From assembly GCA_037126765.1 (NCBI GenBank), contig JBBCBC010000012.1, positions 11,284,001-11,348,000 of the forward strand: 64,000 nucleotides of DNA, given 5' to 3'. Under the pieces are notes generated by a model. It had not been told where the DNA came from. It searched no databases and worked only from the letters and a program-made list of their open reading frames with translations. This DNA comes from Stenogyne calaminthoides (taxonomy: Eukaryota; Streptophyta; Magnoliopsida; Lamiales; Lamiaceae). Shown piece after piece: positions 47,901 to 60,785 of the stretch. The translations under genes were made by a program, and so were the position numbers. The first letter of the stretch is position 1, and each line of letters opens with the position of its first letter.

Positions 47901-50554
47901 TCTTTTAGTAAAAAAAACTAATACCATTTAAAAATGCATGGAGTTGCACTATGCAATTGGTGCATAGAAGTATTTGCTGTTATGTAATTATCATAATTAT
48001 AATGCTCTTTGTGTAGATGGAGAGAGAAATGGAAGAATTGAGACGTCAAAGAGATCTAGCACAGTCTCAGTTGGATGAGCTGCGCAGAAAACTTGAGGAG
48101 GATAAGGTCCCCCCTATCTATCTACACAATTTTATTCACCTGTGTCTTCATTAAGATTTTATTAAAGGCTATTAATTTTTGTGTTTCAGAGTATAAAACC
48201 ATCCGAGACACCTAGCCCTGCGGTAAAGAAGTGTCTGTCCTTTTCTGGAACTTTATTATCAAAGCAGCAGACAATGAGGCAATCATCAACTGCTCCTTTT
48301 ACATTGATGCATGAAATACGGAAATTAGAACATCTTCAGGAGCAGTTAGGAGAAGAAGCTAGTCGGGCCCTCAATGTATTACAGAAGGAGGTTTCATGCC
48401 ATAGACAAGGTAACCAAAATGCAGCAGAAACTATAGCCAAGCTTCAAGCAGAGATAAGGGAAATGCGGAATATCCCTCTTTCTAATGAAGTATTAGAAGT
48501 TGGGAATGTAGTATCAGTTAACAAGAGTGTTAGTGCCAATCTAAAGGAGGAGATAACCCGATTACATTCACAAGGAAGCACGATCGCAGACCTCGAGGAA
48601 AAACTAGAAAACGTTCAGAGATCAATAGACAAATTAGTAATGTCACTCCCCACTAATAAGAGAGACCAACCATCGAGTGATCACACCCCAAATTCGAAGA
48701 ACCCCGAGAAAAGGAAGAAATTGCTGCCATTAGCTTCAAGTAATGGTCTGAATATGCAGACCTTTATAAAGTCTCCATGCTCTCCTTTATCTGCTGCTCA
48801 GCAAGTATCGAACAGTGAGATTGAAAATAGGCCTCCAGTTTATGATGATGCTGTGTCTAGTGAAACTCAAGATACTCCTACAAAAAGTGAAGGTGGAGAC
48901 GTCTCATCAAAGGAAAACACTCCTTACCGGCGTTCGAGTTCTGTCAATATGAGGAAAATGCAGAAGATGTTTCAAAATGCAGCAGAAGAGAATGTCAGAA
49001 GCATTAAAGCGTATGTTACTGAGCTTAAAGAACGTGTGGCCAAGCTTCAGTATCAGAAGCAGCTTCTTGTATGCCAGGTACGGTAATATAATCTTTAGTA
49101 CTTACCCAAGCTTGAAAATGTAATGTCGTATTCTATACCGAACTTGCCATTCCGAATTTTAAAAATGGTATTAGTGTATACCGGTGCATACAGAAATTTT
49201 GGTTTAGACCAAAATGTCCATAGGATATTGTTATGTGTTTTGAAATGGTAAACATGTATTTACCATTACCTCTGGTCTGCGTACCGAAAAATCAGTATTT
49301 TTGATATTTTTTGGTTCGATAAGTGTGGTATAACAAAATTATCTGTATTTTCTCCACCCCTAGTCACACAACACATATATTTAACTTTTAAACTCCATAT
49401 GATTGGATCTTCTTTATCCTTCAGGTGCTTGAACTTGAAGCAAACGAAGCAGCTGGATATGATTTGGAGGATGGTGAGAATGCTCCCGAGTTACCAGAGG
49501 AATCACCGGCTTCATGGCATTTGACTTTTAAGGAGCAACGACAGCAGATAATTGAGTTGTGGGATATTTGCCATGTTTCCATCATTCACAGGACCCAATT
49601 TTATCTGCTATTCAAGGGGGAGCCTTCGGATCAGATATACATTGAAGTGGAGTTCAGACGTTTAACATGGTTACAACAGCACTTAACTGAGATTGGAAAC
49701 GCTAGCCCAAGCCCAGCTCATGCTGGAAATGAGGCAACTGTATCATTATCGTCAAGGTTTACTCTCTCTTCAGCTTTATTGACGTATTTAGAGCAACACT
49801 TGGTGCACCAACTCAATGCAAAAACTAATAATGTTCGGTTAAAACAGCTAATACTGATTAACTAATACATTTTAGTATAACAACTAATACCATTTAAAAT
49901 ACACTTTAATTGCACTGGTGCACTGAAGTATTTGCATTTTACCGTCTGATTGGTGCACAACTAATATTATTCAGTAAGAACAACCAATACTGACCAATTA
50001 ATATCTTTTAAAACACTTAATACCATTCAGTAAGAACCAAAACTGATAATGTTCAGTGAAATTAACTAATGCATTTTAGTAAAACAACTAATACCATTTA
50101 AAAGTGTCGTTGAATTACACGGTGCAACTGGTGCATAGAAGTATTTGTTGTATATTTACATCGAGATAGTAAGCTTATTTTAGGTAACATGTGATTTGTG
50201 TTCTTCAGTATGAGAGAATTAAAGCGTGAAAGAGAGTTTCTGGCGAAGAGGATGAGTACGCGTATGCCAGAAGAAGAAAGAGAGGCATTGTACGTAAAAT
50301 GGGAAGTGGCATTGGATGGAAAACACAGGAGGATGCAGTTTGTTAACAAGCTGTGGAGCAATCCCCACGATGAGAAGCATATACAAGAGAGTGCTGAGAT
50401 AGTTGAAAAGCTCGTCGGTTTCGGTGGAGGAAATATGCCCAAGGAGATGTTCGAGCTTAACTTTGCACTTCCATCGCATACAAGGCAGTGGTTTATGGAT
50501 TGGAACCAGCTACTTAATAAGCCTTCATCATTTGTCAAAAATTATATTCTTTAA
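44965..50554 (+). CDS. NACK1: NACK1/HINKEL-type kinesin (kinesin-7), frame broken by three indels
   Basis: In plants this motor activates the NPK1 MAP-kinase cascade at the phragmoplast and is needed for cell-plate expansion. Coding exons: 44965-45199, 45299-45388, 45477-45577, 46056-46172, 46267-46348, 46434-46501, 46592-46651, 46743-46867, 47404-47602, 47723-47832, 48017-48106, 48190-49077, 49425-49756 and 50209-50554. Motor motifs: EEKIVVTVRLRPLNKRE, P-loop GQTSSGKT, switch I NDTSSRSH, switch II DLAGSE, and HIPYRDSKLTRILQ. The coiled-coil stalk and the conserved C-terminal domain (LELEANEAAGY to LKREREFLAKR) follow. Breaks: an extra A near 45106 (stop at 45131), a missing base near 45188 that restores frame, and a missing base near 47798. 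All other exons and splice sites fit. It is either a recent pseudogene or carries sequence errors. Confidence 0.92.
49123..49370. mobile_element. hAT-related fragment in a kinesin intron
   Basis: TATACCGAACTTGCC, TATACCGGTGCATAC and GTACCGAAAAATCAG words and a right end CTCCACCCCTA (about 49353-49363) resemble the subterminal repeats and terminus of the hAT element at 18090-19882. The left end is unclear. It lies wholly within intron 12. Confidence 0.45.
49799..50141. mobile_element. MITE with AACTAATACTG repeats in kinesin intron 13
   Basis: The left end CTTGGTGCACCAACTCAATG and the reversed right end CTTCTATGCACCAGTTGCAC are imperfect inverted repeats. The inside is a chain of AACTAATA(C/T)(C/T)-type repeats. 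The same family lies at 57252-57613 and 12140-13129, and as a partial copy at about 47890-47975. Confidence 0.6.
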
Positions 50555-50929
50555 CTTAGTGAAATGTATACCTTCGTTCGTTTACTTTTTATGCAGATTC
50601 CTAATTCTGGAGTCTTCACTTTAGTTTTGTTGCCACATTGTTTGGCTCACTATTTTTTTTTATATGTAAACAAGTGTTGTGTTGCTCATATGTTTATTAA
50701 TTATTATCACACTCTTAAAGTGATTATTTTATATAAATTAATTTTTATTTTTAGCATTCTAATATGGAGCCATAAAGTCCTGAATTTGATAATTTCTATT
50801 TCATTTGAACTCTCTTCTTCAAAGTATCACCTTTTAACATCTAGAAGTTGCAATTTGAACAAAATTGATGATTCCATACATTTATTTCTAATTAACCTTT
50901 ATTAATCTAATACAATCAAAATCCCACAT

Positions 50930-52300
50930 TTCAATTAGATACAATCCATACCAATGATACCCTTATTTTCAATTAAAAACCAACTCTCTCATTTTCTCTC
51001 CCCTCAAACCGTCTTCCACTCTCTCTCTAAACCCTTCTCTCTCTCTCAGCCGTACCTCTCTCTCTCTAAATATATCAGGCGGATGGTGGCGGAGGTGCGG
51101 TGAGGCGGTGGATGGTGGTGGGGGTGAGGGGAGGCGGCAGATGGTGGTGGGGGTGAGGGAGGCGGCGGATGGTTGGGTTGGGTGGGGGGGAACGGACGAT
51201 TGTGAGGCGGCGGACGACGGTAGGTGAAAGCAAACCGTTTGAAGAAACTGGTAAATGAAGGAAGAGAGAGAAGAAACAACGTGAAATTTTTTAACCGATT
51301 GAAGAAACTGATAAATGGAGTTTTTATTTTGTTGAGCCCAACCCATTTATCTTTCTTCTTGCTTGAACAATTTTTTTGGTTGTCTTGACTACTCAAATTC
51401 GCTGCAATTTTTTTTTGGATTTGTGGTGATGGATCTGTTGGCGAGTGGATGTGCGCAGATCCACCGCCGAGACGACTGTAGAAGGTGGAATCGTTTTTTT
51501 TTTAATTGTGCAAATATTTTGTTACGTTTGTGCAACATTTTAATTGTGCAAATATTTTGTTACGTTTGTGCAACAAAGGTATCATTTTTTGGAGGAATTT
51601 GTGTGCACATAATGTGTTTGATGAAATGGATGGGGGTGTTTTTGTGGTTTGTTGTGGTTTTTGTGGTTTGATGATGGTTGGAGAAGAGACAATTCGACGT
51701 AATGCCATGGATGGTGATGGGGAGCTAAGAGGAGATTTTTGTCCAGAGGAGTCAAACAGATATGTCAAAGTGAATTTGTGCAATTTCTTTTTGATTTTGT
51801 GCAAATATATTTTCTTCGTTTGTGCAAATTTTGCTTATTCCCATCTCTAATTAGTAATTTTTTTTTGTTTGTGGTTGATTTTTATTTTGTGCTCGTTCAA
51901 AAAATGAATAAGATGAAAAAATGGGGATGTAGCTTTGGGGGTTTTATTTTCTGTAATTAATGAATTATTCTGCGTTAGTGCAAATATTTTTGCATTGGAG
52001 TTGAATTTATTTTGTGCTCGTGCAAAAATAAATATGACGAATAAAAAATATATGTAATATTTTGTTACAAATTAAAAAATAACTACAGTTTAAATTTTGT
52101 AAAATGTGTTTTAAAAATGAAGTAAAATTTAAAATTGTGCAAAAATTTTAAAAATGAAATAAAAAATTATTTGTAGGGGTGAAAAGGAGTTGAGGTAGCA
52201 GATTTTTTGTTTTTATTCATTAAGGGTATTTTAGTCTTATTAACTCTCATTTTGTATCTAGTTGAAAGAAAGGGTTGGAGTTGTATCTAATTGATATAAC
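50930..52300. mobile_element. Candidate TIR element with GC-rich core
   Basis: TTTCAATTAGATACAATCC near 50929-50947 is matched by the reverse of the right side (ATATCAATTAGATACAACTC, near 52275-52294), sharing 14 identical bases. The interior holds a G-rich region (51060-51240), a 38-bp tandem duplication (51503-51578, TAATTGTGCAAATATTTTG) and GTGCAAATATTTT words. No target duplication was established and no protein is recognised. Confidence 0.4.
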
Positions 52301-52379
52301 TCATCATATTTTGTATCTAATTGATATAACTCATCATATTTTATTACAGCTTAACAAGTAGACAAATTAAAGGTTGATC

Positions 52380-52800
52380 TTCCTGAGTAACATAAGGGGC
52401 AAAAAAATGTAAGCGGGTAGTGAGACCAAATCCATTTTCACGCACTGAATTTAATTCCGTCAATGAGTTTCTCCAAAGTGTAAATGCTCTCTTTGAAGAT
52501 TAACTAATTTTTGAACTTCCACAACTTCCAGATGGTGCATTGCCAAATTAGAACCATGACTTTTTTTCTTGAACCAATATAGTTATCAGAGGTGAAGGCC
52601 ACAAAATGAGAAGCAATCGAAGACGAGAAGCCGGTCGATATGCCCAACCAAACCGAGATATACTCCCAAACCAATAACATCATAAAGGCACGAATGAGGA
52701 GATGATTCACCGTTTCCATCGCACTCGAACACAATGTGCAAAAGAGATACACCCCGCTTCACAAAATTATCTTTAGTTGGAATTCTTCCTCAAATGGTGA
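52380..52800 (-). pseudogene. LINE retrotransposon 3' fragment (zf-RVT region)
   Basis: The minus-strand frame at 52504-52752 reads CTLCSSAMETVNHLLIRAF, then LVWEYISVWLGI, SIASHFVAFTS and KVMVLIWQCTIWKLWKFKN. This is the C-terminal zinc-binding region found after plant LINE-type reverse transcriptases. A broken upstream piece (about 52752-52800) resembles the RxPTKDNLxKRGV phrase. Downstream, KFSAWKWI..HYPLTFFAPYV (about 52380-52470) is the usual LINE tail in another frame. No reverse-transcriptase core is present. Confidence 0.75.
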
Positions 52801-55140
52801 GGTTTGTTATGCTACTAATCAGGATGGCAGTTTGGCTGACACTACAAATGGAAAATGTAGTAGAATAATTGCAATAATGCAATTGCATAAATTTAATCAA
52901 CCAGATTAAACACCGCAATTGCAGACATATATTCCATAAAATATATCTCCATCCCCAAAAACATTACATATTTTGAGTACAATAAACTTTAGAAATTATT
53001 ATATGAACAAATTTATCCATCAGCCATGGTGCTTCACTAGAAGAGACTAGGCTACAACTTATCTGCAACACAAACAGCACAAAAACCATTATATAAGCAC
53101 AATCATTTTCATTATTGAAAGTGCAATGTGTGTTGTGTAAAATTAGAGAAATGTTGTAATGAATGTTACTCCATAACACTCGATGCAACACCAATTTAAA
53201 AAAGCTTAAAGACTTAAACACAATTTGCAATGAATTAAAAATATGCACTATAACTGAGTAGTGAATACAAAAGTTTTAGAGAATGATTCACAGATAGAAT
53301 CTTCTCATAACAAACTAAGATCTAAAACAACGTTTCTGATATAAAGGTTAAATGTATTCCTACACTACCAAAGTTGATCTTCTATATGTATGAAACTAAT
53401 TCTCGCTGAAGCTAACACACATTATAAAACGATTTATTGTTACTTGAAATGGAACAACACTTAAAGTAACATAAAATGAGAAATAACGACTCTATCACTC
53501 TGAATGTATTAGCACTCTACAGTTGATGCTCAGTTATTGTTTGCTTTGTGATGAAGATGCAGTCTTCTATTTATACAGATCATTTAGTGCCCACAGTCTT
53601 CATCCATAAATCCACCTTAAATGATGTAGAAACAACTTCTTCAACTATTTCATGACCTCTCTCAGATAACCGCCGTGTAGTAAATTGTAGCAGCATGATC
53701 TAGAATTCTCCCAACTTTTTTTGAGCATTGTAGATTCTTTTGAAATTTTAGAGTTCATTTTGGATCGTCAACCTGCAGCATCAAGAACAACATTTGACCA
53801 ACAAGAGTTAGTTGTTAGAAAAAATAATGAATACTGATGTTATGTCCAATATGGTAACATTAGTAACAACATCAACAACAATCTTTTGATAAAAGATTTA
53901 AATAAATGTGGAATCACTCATGTCCATATTTATAGAAAAGGGAAAATTAGGCAAATGTTTTCTTTAAAATGTGATGTATAATTCTATCCCCTAGCCAGAT
54001 TTCCTCCAAGATTTTTATACTTTACTTGCAAATTTATTGACTAATGAATATTGGAGACATCATTCCAATAAATGATTCGTGATAATTGTTCCAAACTTAT
54101 GGTTGAAAATTGAATAAAAAAATTACTCCATGGGTTTAATTTCACTAAAAGTTAGTTGTTTCTCTGTGTTCCTTTTAACTCATACAACTCATCCATTACA
54201 CACAACAATTTCTTCCTAATTCTAAGACAATGGGTATATTTTTGTTTCGGGATTCACTTGATGAACTTAAGACTTTTGCTATCCACGTTCCGTTCTAATT
54301 TGAGATATAAAATCAAACTTCAATATCTCCTCTTATAAAATACACCTACATACCTATTTTTTCACAAAAATTAATACAATCATCACTATTTTCTCACTCG
54401 TAATATAATATAATAATACAACATCAATCAAAATTATAGGATTTTCCCATGCACGGGTCCCAAAACAAATTACACCCTTGTGAGAAGGAGGTATGTAATG
54501 CTACTAATCATTTGATGGCAGTATAGCTGGCTGTTGACCATATGAAAAAAAATGTAGCATTAGAATTCTTGCAAAAGTGCAGTTGCTGATAAATGTTAAT
54601 CAACCACGTTAAACACCGCGATTGCAGATTCTGAACGATACAGACATATATTCCATTAAAAAAATCTCTCCATCGCCAAAAAAAAAAATTACATATTTTA
54701 GGCGCCATTACATTACATCTTCAAGTACAACAAACTTTAGAAATTTATTTATCGACAAATTTATCCGTTTGATGATCTCCCAACGCAGCCATGGCATTTC
54801 AGTAGAAGAGATAGTGGCTAAAACTTATCTGCAGAGATCAACACAAAAACCATTATGTAAACACATCTTTTCATAATCTTTTGATGAAGATTTAAATAAA
54901 TGTGAAAATCACTTAGCTGAGGACAAATTTAAGTCTTTAGGGAAAGGTACAATTAGGCAAATGGTTTGTGCAAGTGATTGATAATTCTATTCCCTAGCCA
55001 GATTTCTTTCAAGATTTTTTCCTTTCCGCAACAAGTTTTTTGGCTACTGAAGATTGAAGACATCATCTTGGCTTCCAGTATATGATTCGTAATGATTGTT
55101 CCCAACTTATGCTTGAAAATTGAATAAAATTTTTAAATTG
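52770..55140. repeat. Duplicated non-coding block
   Basis: Two segments are repeated in the same order. 52800-53105 matches 54480-54860 (ATGCTACTAATCA, CATATATTCCAT, AACTTTAGAAATT, CAGCCATGG). 53870-54120 matches 54875-55130 (CCCTAGCCAGATTTC, GATTCGT, TTGAAAATTGAATAAA). The first copy has about 770 bp between its two parts that the second copy lacks. No gene was recognised in either copy. Confidence 0.65.
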
Positions 55141-56123
55141 CTTTCTCTATGCTATTTCTAAATCAGCCAACTCATCCATTACACAGAAGTTTCTTCCTAA
55201 ATAAGACAATAATTAATCCATTGACATGATCTATCATAAGTTCACTATCTCTAGTGTTGATTGAAAAGCTGATAGGATTAAAGAAAGGATGCAACCAAGA
55301 TTGATAAGAGTTCAAACTTCGTAGAGATCAAATTTCCAATTCTTGAAAAGCTTTTTTTCCGACAAAACAACATAATTAGTAAACAGAAATCTTGAAAAAG
55401 TAGTATTGAACAAGGGATTTAAGGAGGATCTGGTGATTGAAATGAAAGTAATTCAGAACTAATTCCATAGCTACATAAATGTTGAGATGTAATGTAACTA
55501 AAGATGTTGGTGAAGCAGAATAAAGGGGGTTACTACCCATAAACTGATAAACATCATTTGAAGTTTCGGTTATGCTCTCTGCATTAGGTTCTTAAATCAT
55601 GTATTTAGAGACACTTTTGGGGTAAGCAAAAGCTTGCAGGCCATCATATAAAGTAAGGCAACTGTTTAGCAGGCCAAGTCTGATTGGAAGTTGAAAGTGA
55701 AGGTATGTAGCAGAATCTATGAAACTTAAAATAGCATCAAATAATGAATCTAAAGCACCATTTAATGTAAATGAGAAAACAAGAACTATAACTGGTCATT
55801 TGTTCAATACTTAAATGATGCTTAAGTTAATTTAGCATTAAGGCAATTGCATTGCTTGGATGGAAATATAAGGAAAATACAAAGCGAAGGTTAAATAATT
55901 GAAACTCCAATTGGAGCTCAACTGACAATTGCAAAACCATTAACAGTCAAGTAGAACAAACTAATATAGTTCATGCATTGAGTAGTGACAAATGAATATT
56001 TTAAGATCATATATACAAATGCATGTTTATTAAAAATGATGCAACCCAAATATAAAAATGAAATCAGCACAAAAGCATGATTGATAAAAAAGTAAATAAT
56101 ACTATGAAGTACAAATTAGCCAC
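55140..56123. other. 3' flank of the epimerase gene
   Basis: A/T-rich, no coding region or element recognised. Confidence 0.4.
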
Positions 56124-59100
56124 TTACCATGCAATATTATCCCAATGTAGAAAGCCACCATGGCCTCTAGAATTTGTGAACTTATAGACAGGTCCAGAAA
56201 CTAGGAGCAGAGAACAGTTTAAGTTATTAAGCAGTTGTGATTCAAAATTGTAACACTAATTACTGAAAGCAAAAGGTGGAAAATCATTGAGAGTGCAGGA
56301 ATTACCTTTATATCCTCAAAAACTGGATCCTCTGCCAGTAAGATGGGAGTATCAAGGTCAATGAATCTGCAAAAAAAAGTTAGCTCAGATACTAAAATGA
56401 AGCTTGTGAATATAGAAAAAACAAATTTCTGTAAAATAATCAAGCAATCAGAAGCAGTTAAGGGTATTTAATATGGGGGAAAAAATTTAGGCCCGTAATT
56501 TTAGGGTGGTTGTAAAAAGAAGGACATTATGTTTAAATGCCTGTAAATTAAGGAAAATACTTTTTAATTTATGCAAATGTATGATAAATTGAGGTAAGCC
56601 GGACCAATTGGGCCAACATTTACATAAATTAAAAAAGTATTGTCCTTAATTTACAGGATCAAAGCCCGATTTTTCAGACCTCACGGAGATTCACGTTTGA
56701 TTTCAACCCGATTTGGGTTAATTCGGGCTAATTTGGCCTATCATAAATTAAAAAGTATTGTCCTTAATTTAAAGTCCCGTAAACATAATGTCCTTCTGCA
56801 ACCCTCCAACATTATGAGCCTAAAAAGATAATTTTCCCTATGAATATGTTTTGTTAATGTTGTGCATAATTTGTCTTGAATTAGAAACTTACTTGAAACA
56901 TCCAAGACCAGCCGCCAAATTACCAGCGAAGCCCATCCATCGCAAGTCTCGTTTTCAACCATCCCACCAATCATCAAATCTAATCCTGATGCCCTTGTTA
57001 AATCAATAATTTCAAGAGCCCCAAGAACTCCAACTTTAGCAAGCTTAACGTTGATCACATGTGCAAGATCTTCTTTCACTATTTTCTTTACATCATCTAA
57101 ACTACGACAGCTTTCATCAGCAGCAACAGATACCCCAAATTTGGTTTTTGCAACGTGACTAACATAACCTAAACCTTTCCAATCGTCTCTGTGAACTGGT
57201 TGTTCGAAAAGAATAGGCGTCACCTTCATTGCTGCCAAAAAAAATTAGAGTAAGTCTCTTGTACACCAGTCGTACTGTGTAACTATGCAACATTAATACT
57301 TTTCGGTGAAAACAACTAATATTGTTCCGTGAAAACAACTAATACTGACCGACTAATACTGTTCAGTGAAAACAACTAACACTGTTATGGAACAACTGTA
57401 CATAACTTTTCCAGTGAAAAAAAACTAATAATGCTCCATAAAAATAACTAATATTGTTGTATGGAGCAACTGTACACAACTAATACTTTTCAATGAAAAC
57501 AACTAATACTGTTCAGTGAAAATAACTTACACTGATTGACTAATACGTTCACTGAAAACAACTAATACTGTTTAAAATGCACTTGAATTGTGCACCTGGT
57601 GCATACGAGACTTTGTCATAAAGAATATAAACTGAAATTTTTCCAGCTAGTTTATCATAATCTGCAATACTGAAGAGTTCTATCATAAACACAACATTTA
57701 TGAACATAAGTATGCTTATGTGTGAGTACATAATCATACATTTGCCTCGGTAAAAAGAGAGGCAGAGAGACCTACATTTGTTTCTATAAATATTTTAACT
57801 CATAAGTCTACACTCACAAACTAAACTTTATTACCATGTAATTTTTCGAGGACTTGAATTGCTTCCTCAGAGTTATAACCTTCATTAGCATCTAAAATAA
57901 ACGAACAATCAGGATGGACCATTCGTATGGCTTGAAGAACTTTGATGTCAGTACTCAAGTTCTTCCCCACTTTGAGCTTTAAAGTCTTGAACCCTTGAAT
58001 ACGATATTTTGAAGCGAGCTCAGCTGCTTCAGTTGGGGAAACTATTGGAATCTGGAAATATAATTACAGTAATTAGTCAACAATTCATCAGCTAATGATT
58101 TATTTTATCTTCTTAAATAATTTCGCCAGTCCTCTTTCTAATAGTGATTTTCATTATTTCTATCAACTATCATCACATGAATATTGGCTCCTTTATAATT
58201 GTGATGATTACTTTAACCAACTTTCAAATATAAAAGGAAATCTTGTATTAAATGTCGAATGGAGAAGTATATAAACCGTTATATCTGTCGTTATTGAATT
58301 TGAGAATCCACCAAACAGTCTCCACAATGGTATTCCAATGCTTTTTGACACAGCATCAATCAATGCCATCTCAATTCCTGCTCTGACCTTCATCATCAGA
58401 TACAAATGTAATGAGCTTAGTATTTGGAATTCGCTTACAATATTCCTTAATTCTAAACTTAAAATTGTTTCTCCAAATAACATAGGAAAAGGCTGTCGAC
58501 CTCGAAACTCAAGAGTTTCCACTAGAAATTATGAGTTCATTCAAGGAAATTCACTTAAAGCTGCAAATGTTACTGATAAGACAAAAACTTCTAGGAACTT
58601 GGTTCGGAGGTTTTATGGTGAACTTGGTGATACCATTTAGTATACAAAGTAATACTGTTTAGTATATGAAGTATCACAGTTTTAGTGATTTCATAAGAAT
58701 CACACATAAAACTAAACATTTTTAGAAAAGTGATACTTCGTAGCTAAACAGTATTACTTCATATACCAAACAGTATCACTTTGAAAAAGAGTTCACGTGA
58801 GCTCACAGGAGACCTACTCGTAGGAAGCCAAGTAAATAAGAAACACCCAATTATACCACCTACAACACACCCTGTTATCATAAACAAAATTTACACAGAC
58901 ACAAGGATTCAGGGAATCAAAGGTTAATCAACAGGAAGATTCAACAATATAATCATGACCAGAAATCAACAATGATTCAAAAGTCAAACCAAAAGATCCA
59001 ACGCCCTAAACGCACAAACAAGTGAATCAGAAAACTCACAGAAGCAAAAGAATGGCCGTACAGCATCGAATCAATCTCATTCAACACAACGCCCAAACTC

Positions 59101-59558
59101 CTCCCATGAATCTGCTTCAAAACAAGGCAAGCTTCCGCCGCTTTGGCCAAAGCGGTGGGCTGATCCTCCGCCGTCACGTGCGGAAGAATCGGCGACTCGC
59201 CCCATCCGACACAGCCATTACTGAGTTCAATTCGAATCCCCACATTCTCAACTCGCTCAACCCTCGACGTCGCGATCGTGAACGGCGCAATCAGCGGCAC
59301 GTTCAGCGGTCTCCCCTCTGCTCTGTGAACATTAACCGTGAATGTTTCCATCAAATTGGTGAAACTTAGGCACGTGACCGGCGGTACGGCCGGCGGCGCC
59401 GCGGCCATGCAGGCGGTGGCGATCGAATTGCTATTGCATTTGGGGAGGGTGGAGAATTTGGGAATTTTAGGCGAGGAAAAACAGAGAGGCGGTGATTGTA
59501 AGGAAAACAAGGCGGAAGTACTCATTTGTTTGGGAGTGAAGTGTGAGAAATGCTTCAA
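56124..59558 (-). CDS. Dipeptide epimerase (L-Ala-D/L-Glu type, enolase superfamily), with small indels
   Basis: The family epimerises the second residue of dipeptides through an enolate intermediate. Six exons on the minus strand: 59040-59558, 58277-58387, 57835-58051, 56893-57231, 56306-56366 and 56124-56200. The Ser/Pro-rich start (MSTSALFSLQSPPLCFSSP, from an in-frame ATG 11 codons after the first) suggests a chloroplast transit peptide. Seen catalytic parts: KLKVG (KxK acid/base pair), FILDAN and LFEQPV and VAADES (metal ligands), and VKLAKVG (opposite-face Lys). The end is RGHGGFLHWDNIAW. Breaks: near 56940 an extra A in GAAAACGAG and a 4-bp duplication (ATGGATGG) shift the frame before GFAGNLAAGLG, and exon 6 lacks one base at its acceptor. 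The remaining joins are in phase. Assembly error or recent decay are both possible. Confidence 0.85.
57252..57613. mobile_element. MITE with AACTAATACTG repeats in epimerase intron 3
   Basis: The left end AAGTCTCTTGTACACCAG and the reversed right end AAGTCTCGTATGCACCAGGT are inverted repeats. The inside is a chain of GAAAACAACTAATACTG units with variable spacing. No coding capacity. Confidence 0.7.
58630..58800. repeat. Inverted repeat in epimerase intron 1
   Basis: AGTAATACTGTTTAGTATATG (first 20 bases, from about 58648) and AGTGATACTTCGTAGCTAAACAG with AGTATTACTTCATATACC (from about 58735) form imperfect arms around a central spacer, with GTGATA/TATCAC words repeated on both sides. It looks like a decayed foldback element. 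Confidence 0.55.
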
Positions 59559-59639
59559 CTTTCAATGGTGAATTTGATTGGAGGAAAGGGGGTGATTGAT
59601 GTCGAAGGAGCCGCCATTGTTAATACTTACAAGTATTTT

Positions 59640-60785
59640 ACCCGAGCGATTTCATTTACAATATTATGTAATAAATCTTAAATTTTCATTTACAATATTA
59701 TGTAATAAATCTTAAATTTATAGAGTTTCAATTTAATTTAGAAAAGTTTTTTTTTCATAATCCAAATATCAGTGAAAATTTCCAAAGAAAGGTTTATCTC
59801 ACACGTCACATAAAATTCTCTTTGAATATAATAATCTTATATATAATTTATTTTTCTTATTAATCTATATTAATATTAGATTGTGAATTCATTATATATA
59901 AAATTAGGTTTAATAAGTTGAAACTTTAATTAGATATTACATCTTTAAAAAATTATATATAATGTTTGTCAATACCAATAGTGTTGTTAGCTTGTAGTAA
60001 GACATTTTATGATATAATAAATTAATATATATATATACACACATAATTAAGTAAATTGAATATTTGAAGAAGAAAAGAAAAGTAAAGTTTTAACGAAAAA
60101 AAAAAATTATTTGTCTTAAATCTATTTAAACAAAAATTCATCTTAAAATTAATTATTTTTGAAATAGAAAGCAAAATACATATTACATTGGTCAAATAAT
60201 AATACCGTGTTATGAGAATAACAATTATGAAACCAATGAAATTAAAAAAAAAAGATGCACTATTTTAAACTTATTAGGTTGATTAAAAAAAATTATATTG
60301 ATTTTTTTTTCAATTTAATAATTTATCATATCAGTTTTGTAAAATTAGAATTTATTTTGTGTTTAATTTTATACAAAACAATTAAATAAGACCATTAAAA
60401 TAATTAATTCGACATATTTGAATTAAATAGTGGTTTAGTTCATTAATGTGGAGGGAGAGAAATGGGAGTGAAAAATTATATATTTATAGATGTATATTTA
60501 AATTTGGGCTTGTAATTAGTTTTGGACTTATTGCAATTGTTTAACATATTAAATTTGGGCATAAATTTAGTTTTGGACTTATGTATTAAATTTGGACCTG
60601 TAATTAATTTTGGGCTTTGTTGAAAAAAAGTGGAGAGAGAGAGAGTGGGAGAATGGGCGGGAACATGTTTTTTTTGAGATTATTCTCTTTTTATATATGT
60701 ATAGATTTTGATCGCAACTTTTAAGAATATAAAATAGATAAAATAAAACTTAATTGAATTTTATCTAAATTTTTAACTAATTAAG
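59640..60785. other. A/T-rich intergenic DNA
   Basis: No gene recognised. ATTTACAATATTATGTAATAAATCTTAAATTT is directly repeated near 59666 and 59693, and TTTGGGC/TTTGGAC phrases repeat at 60495-60620. Confidence 0.4.
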
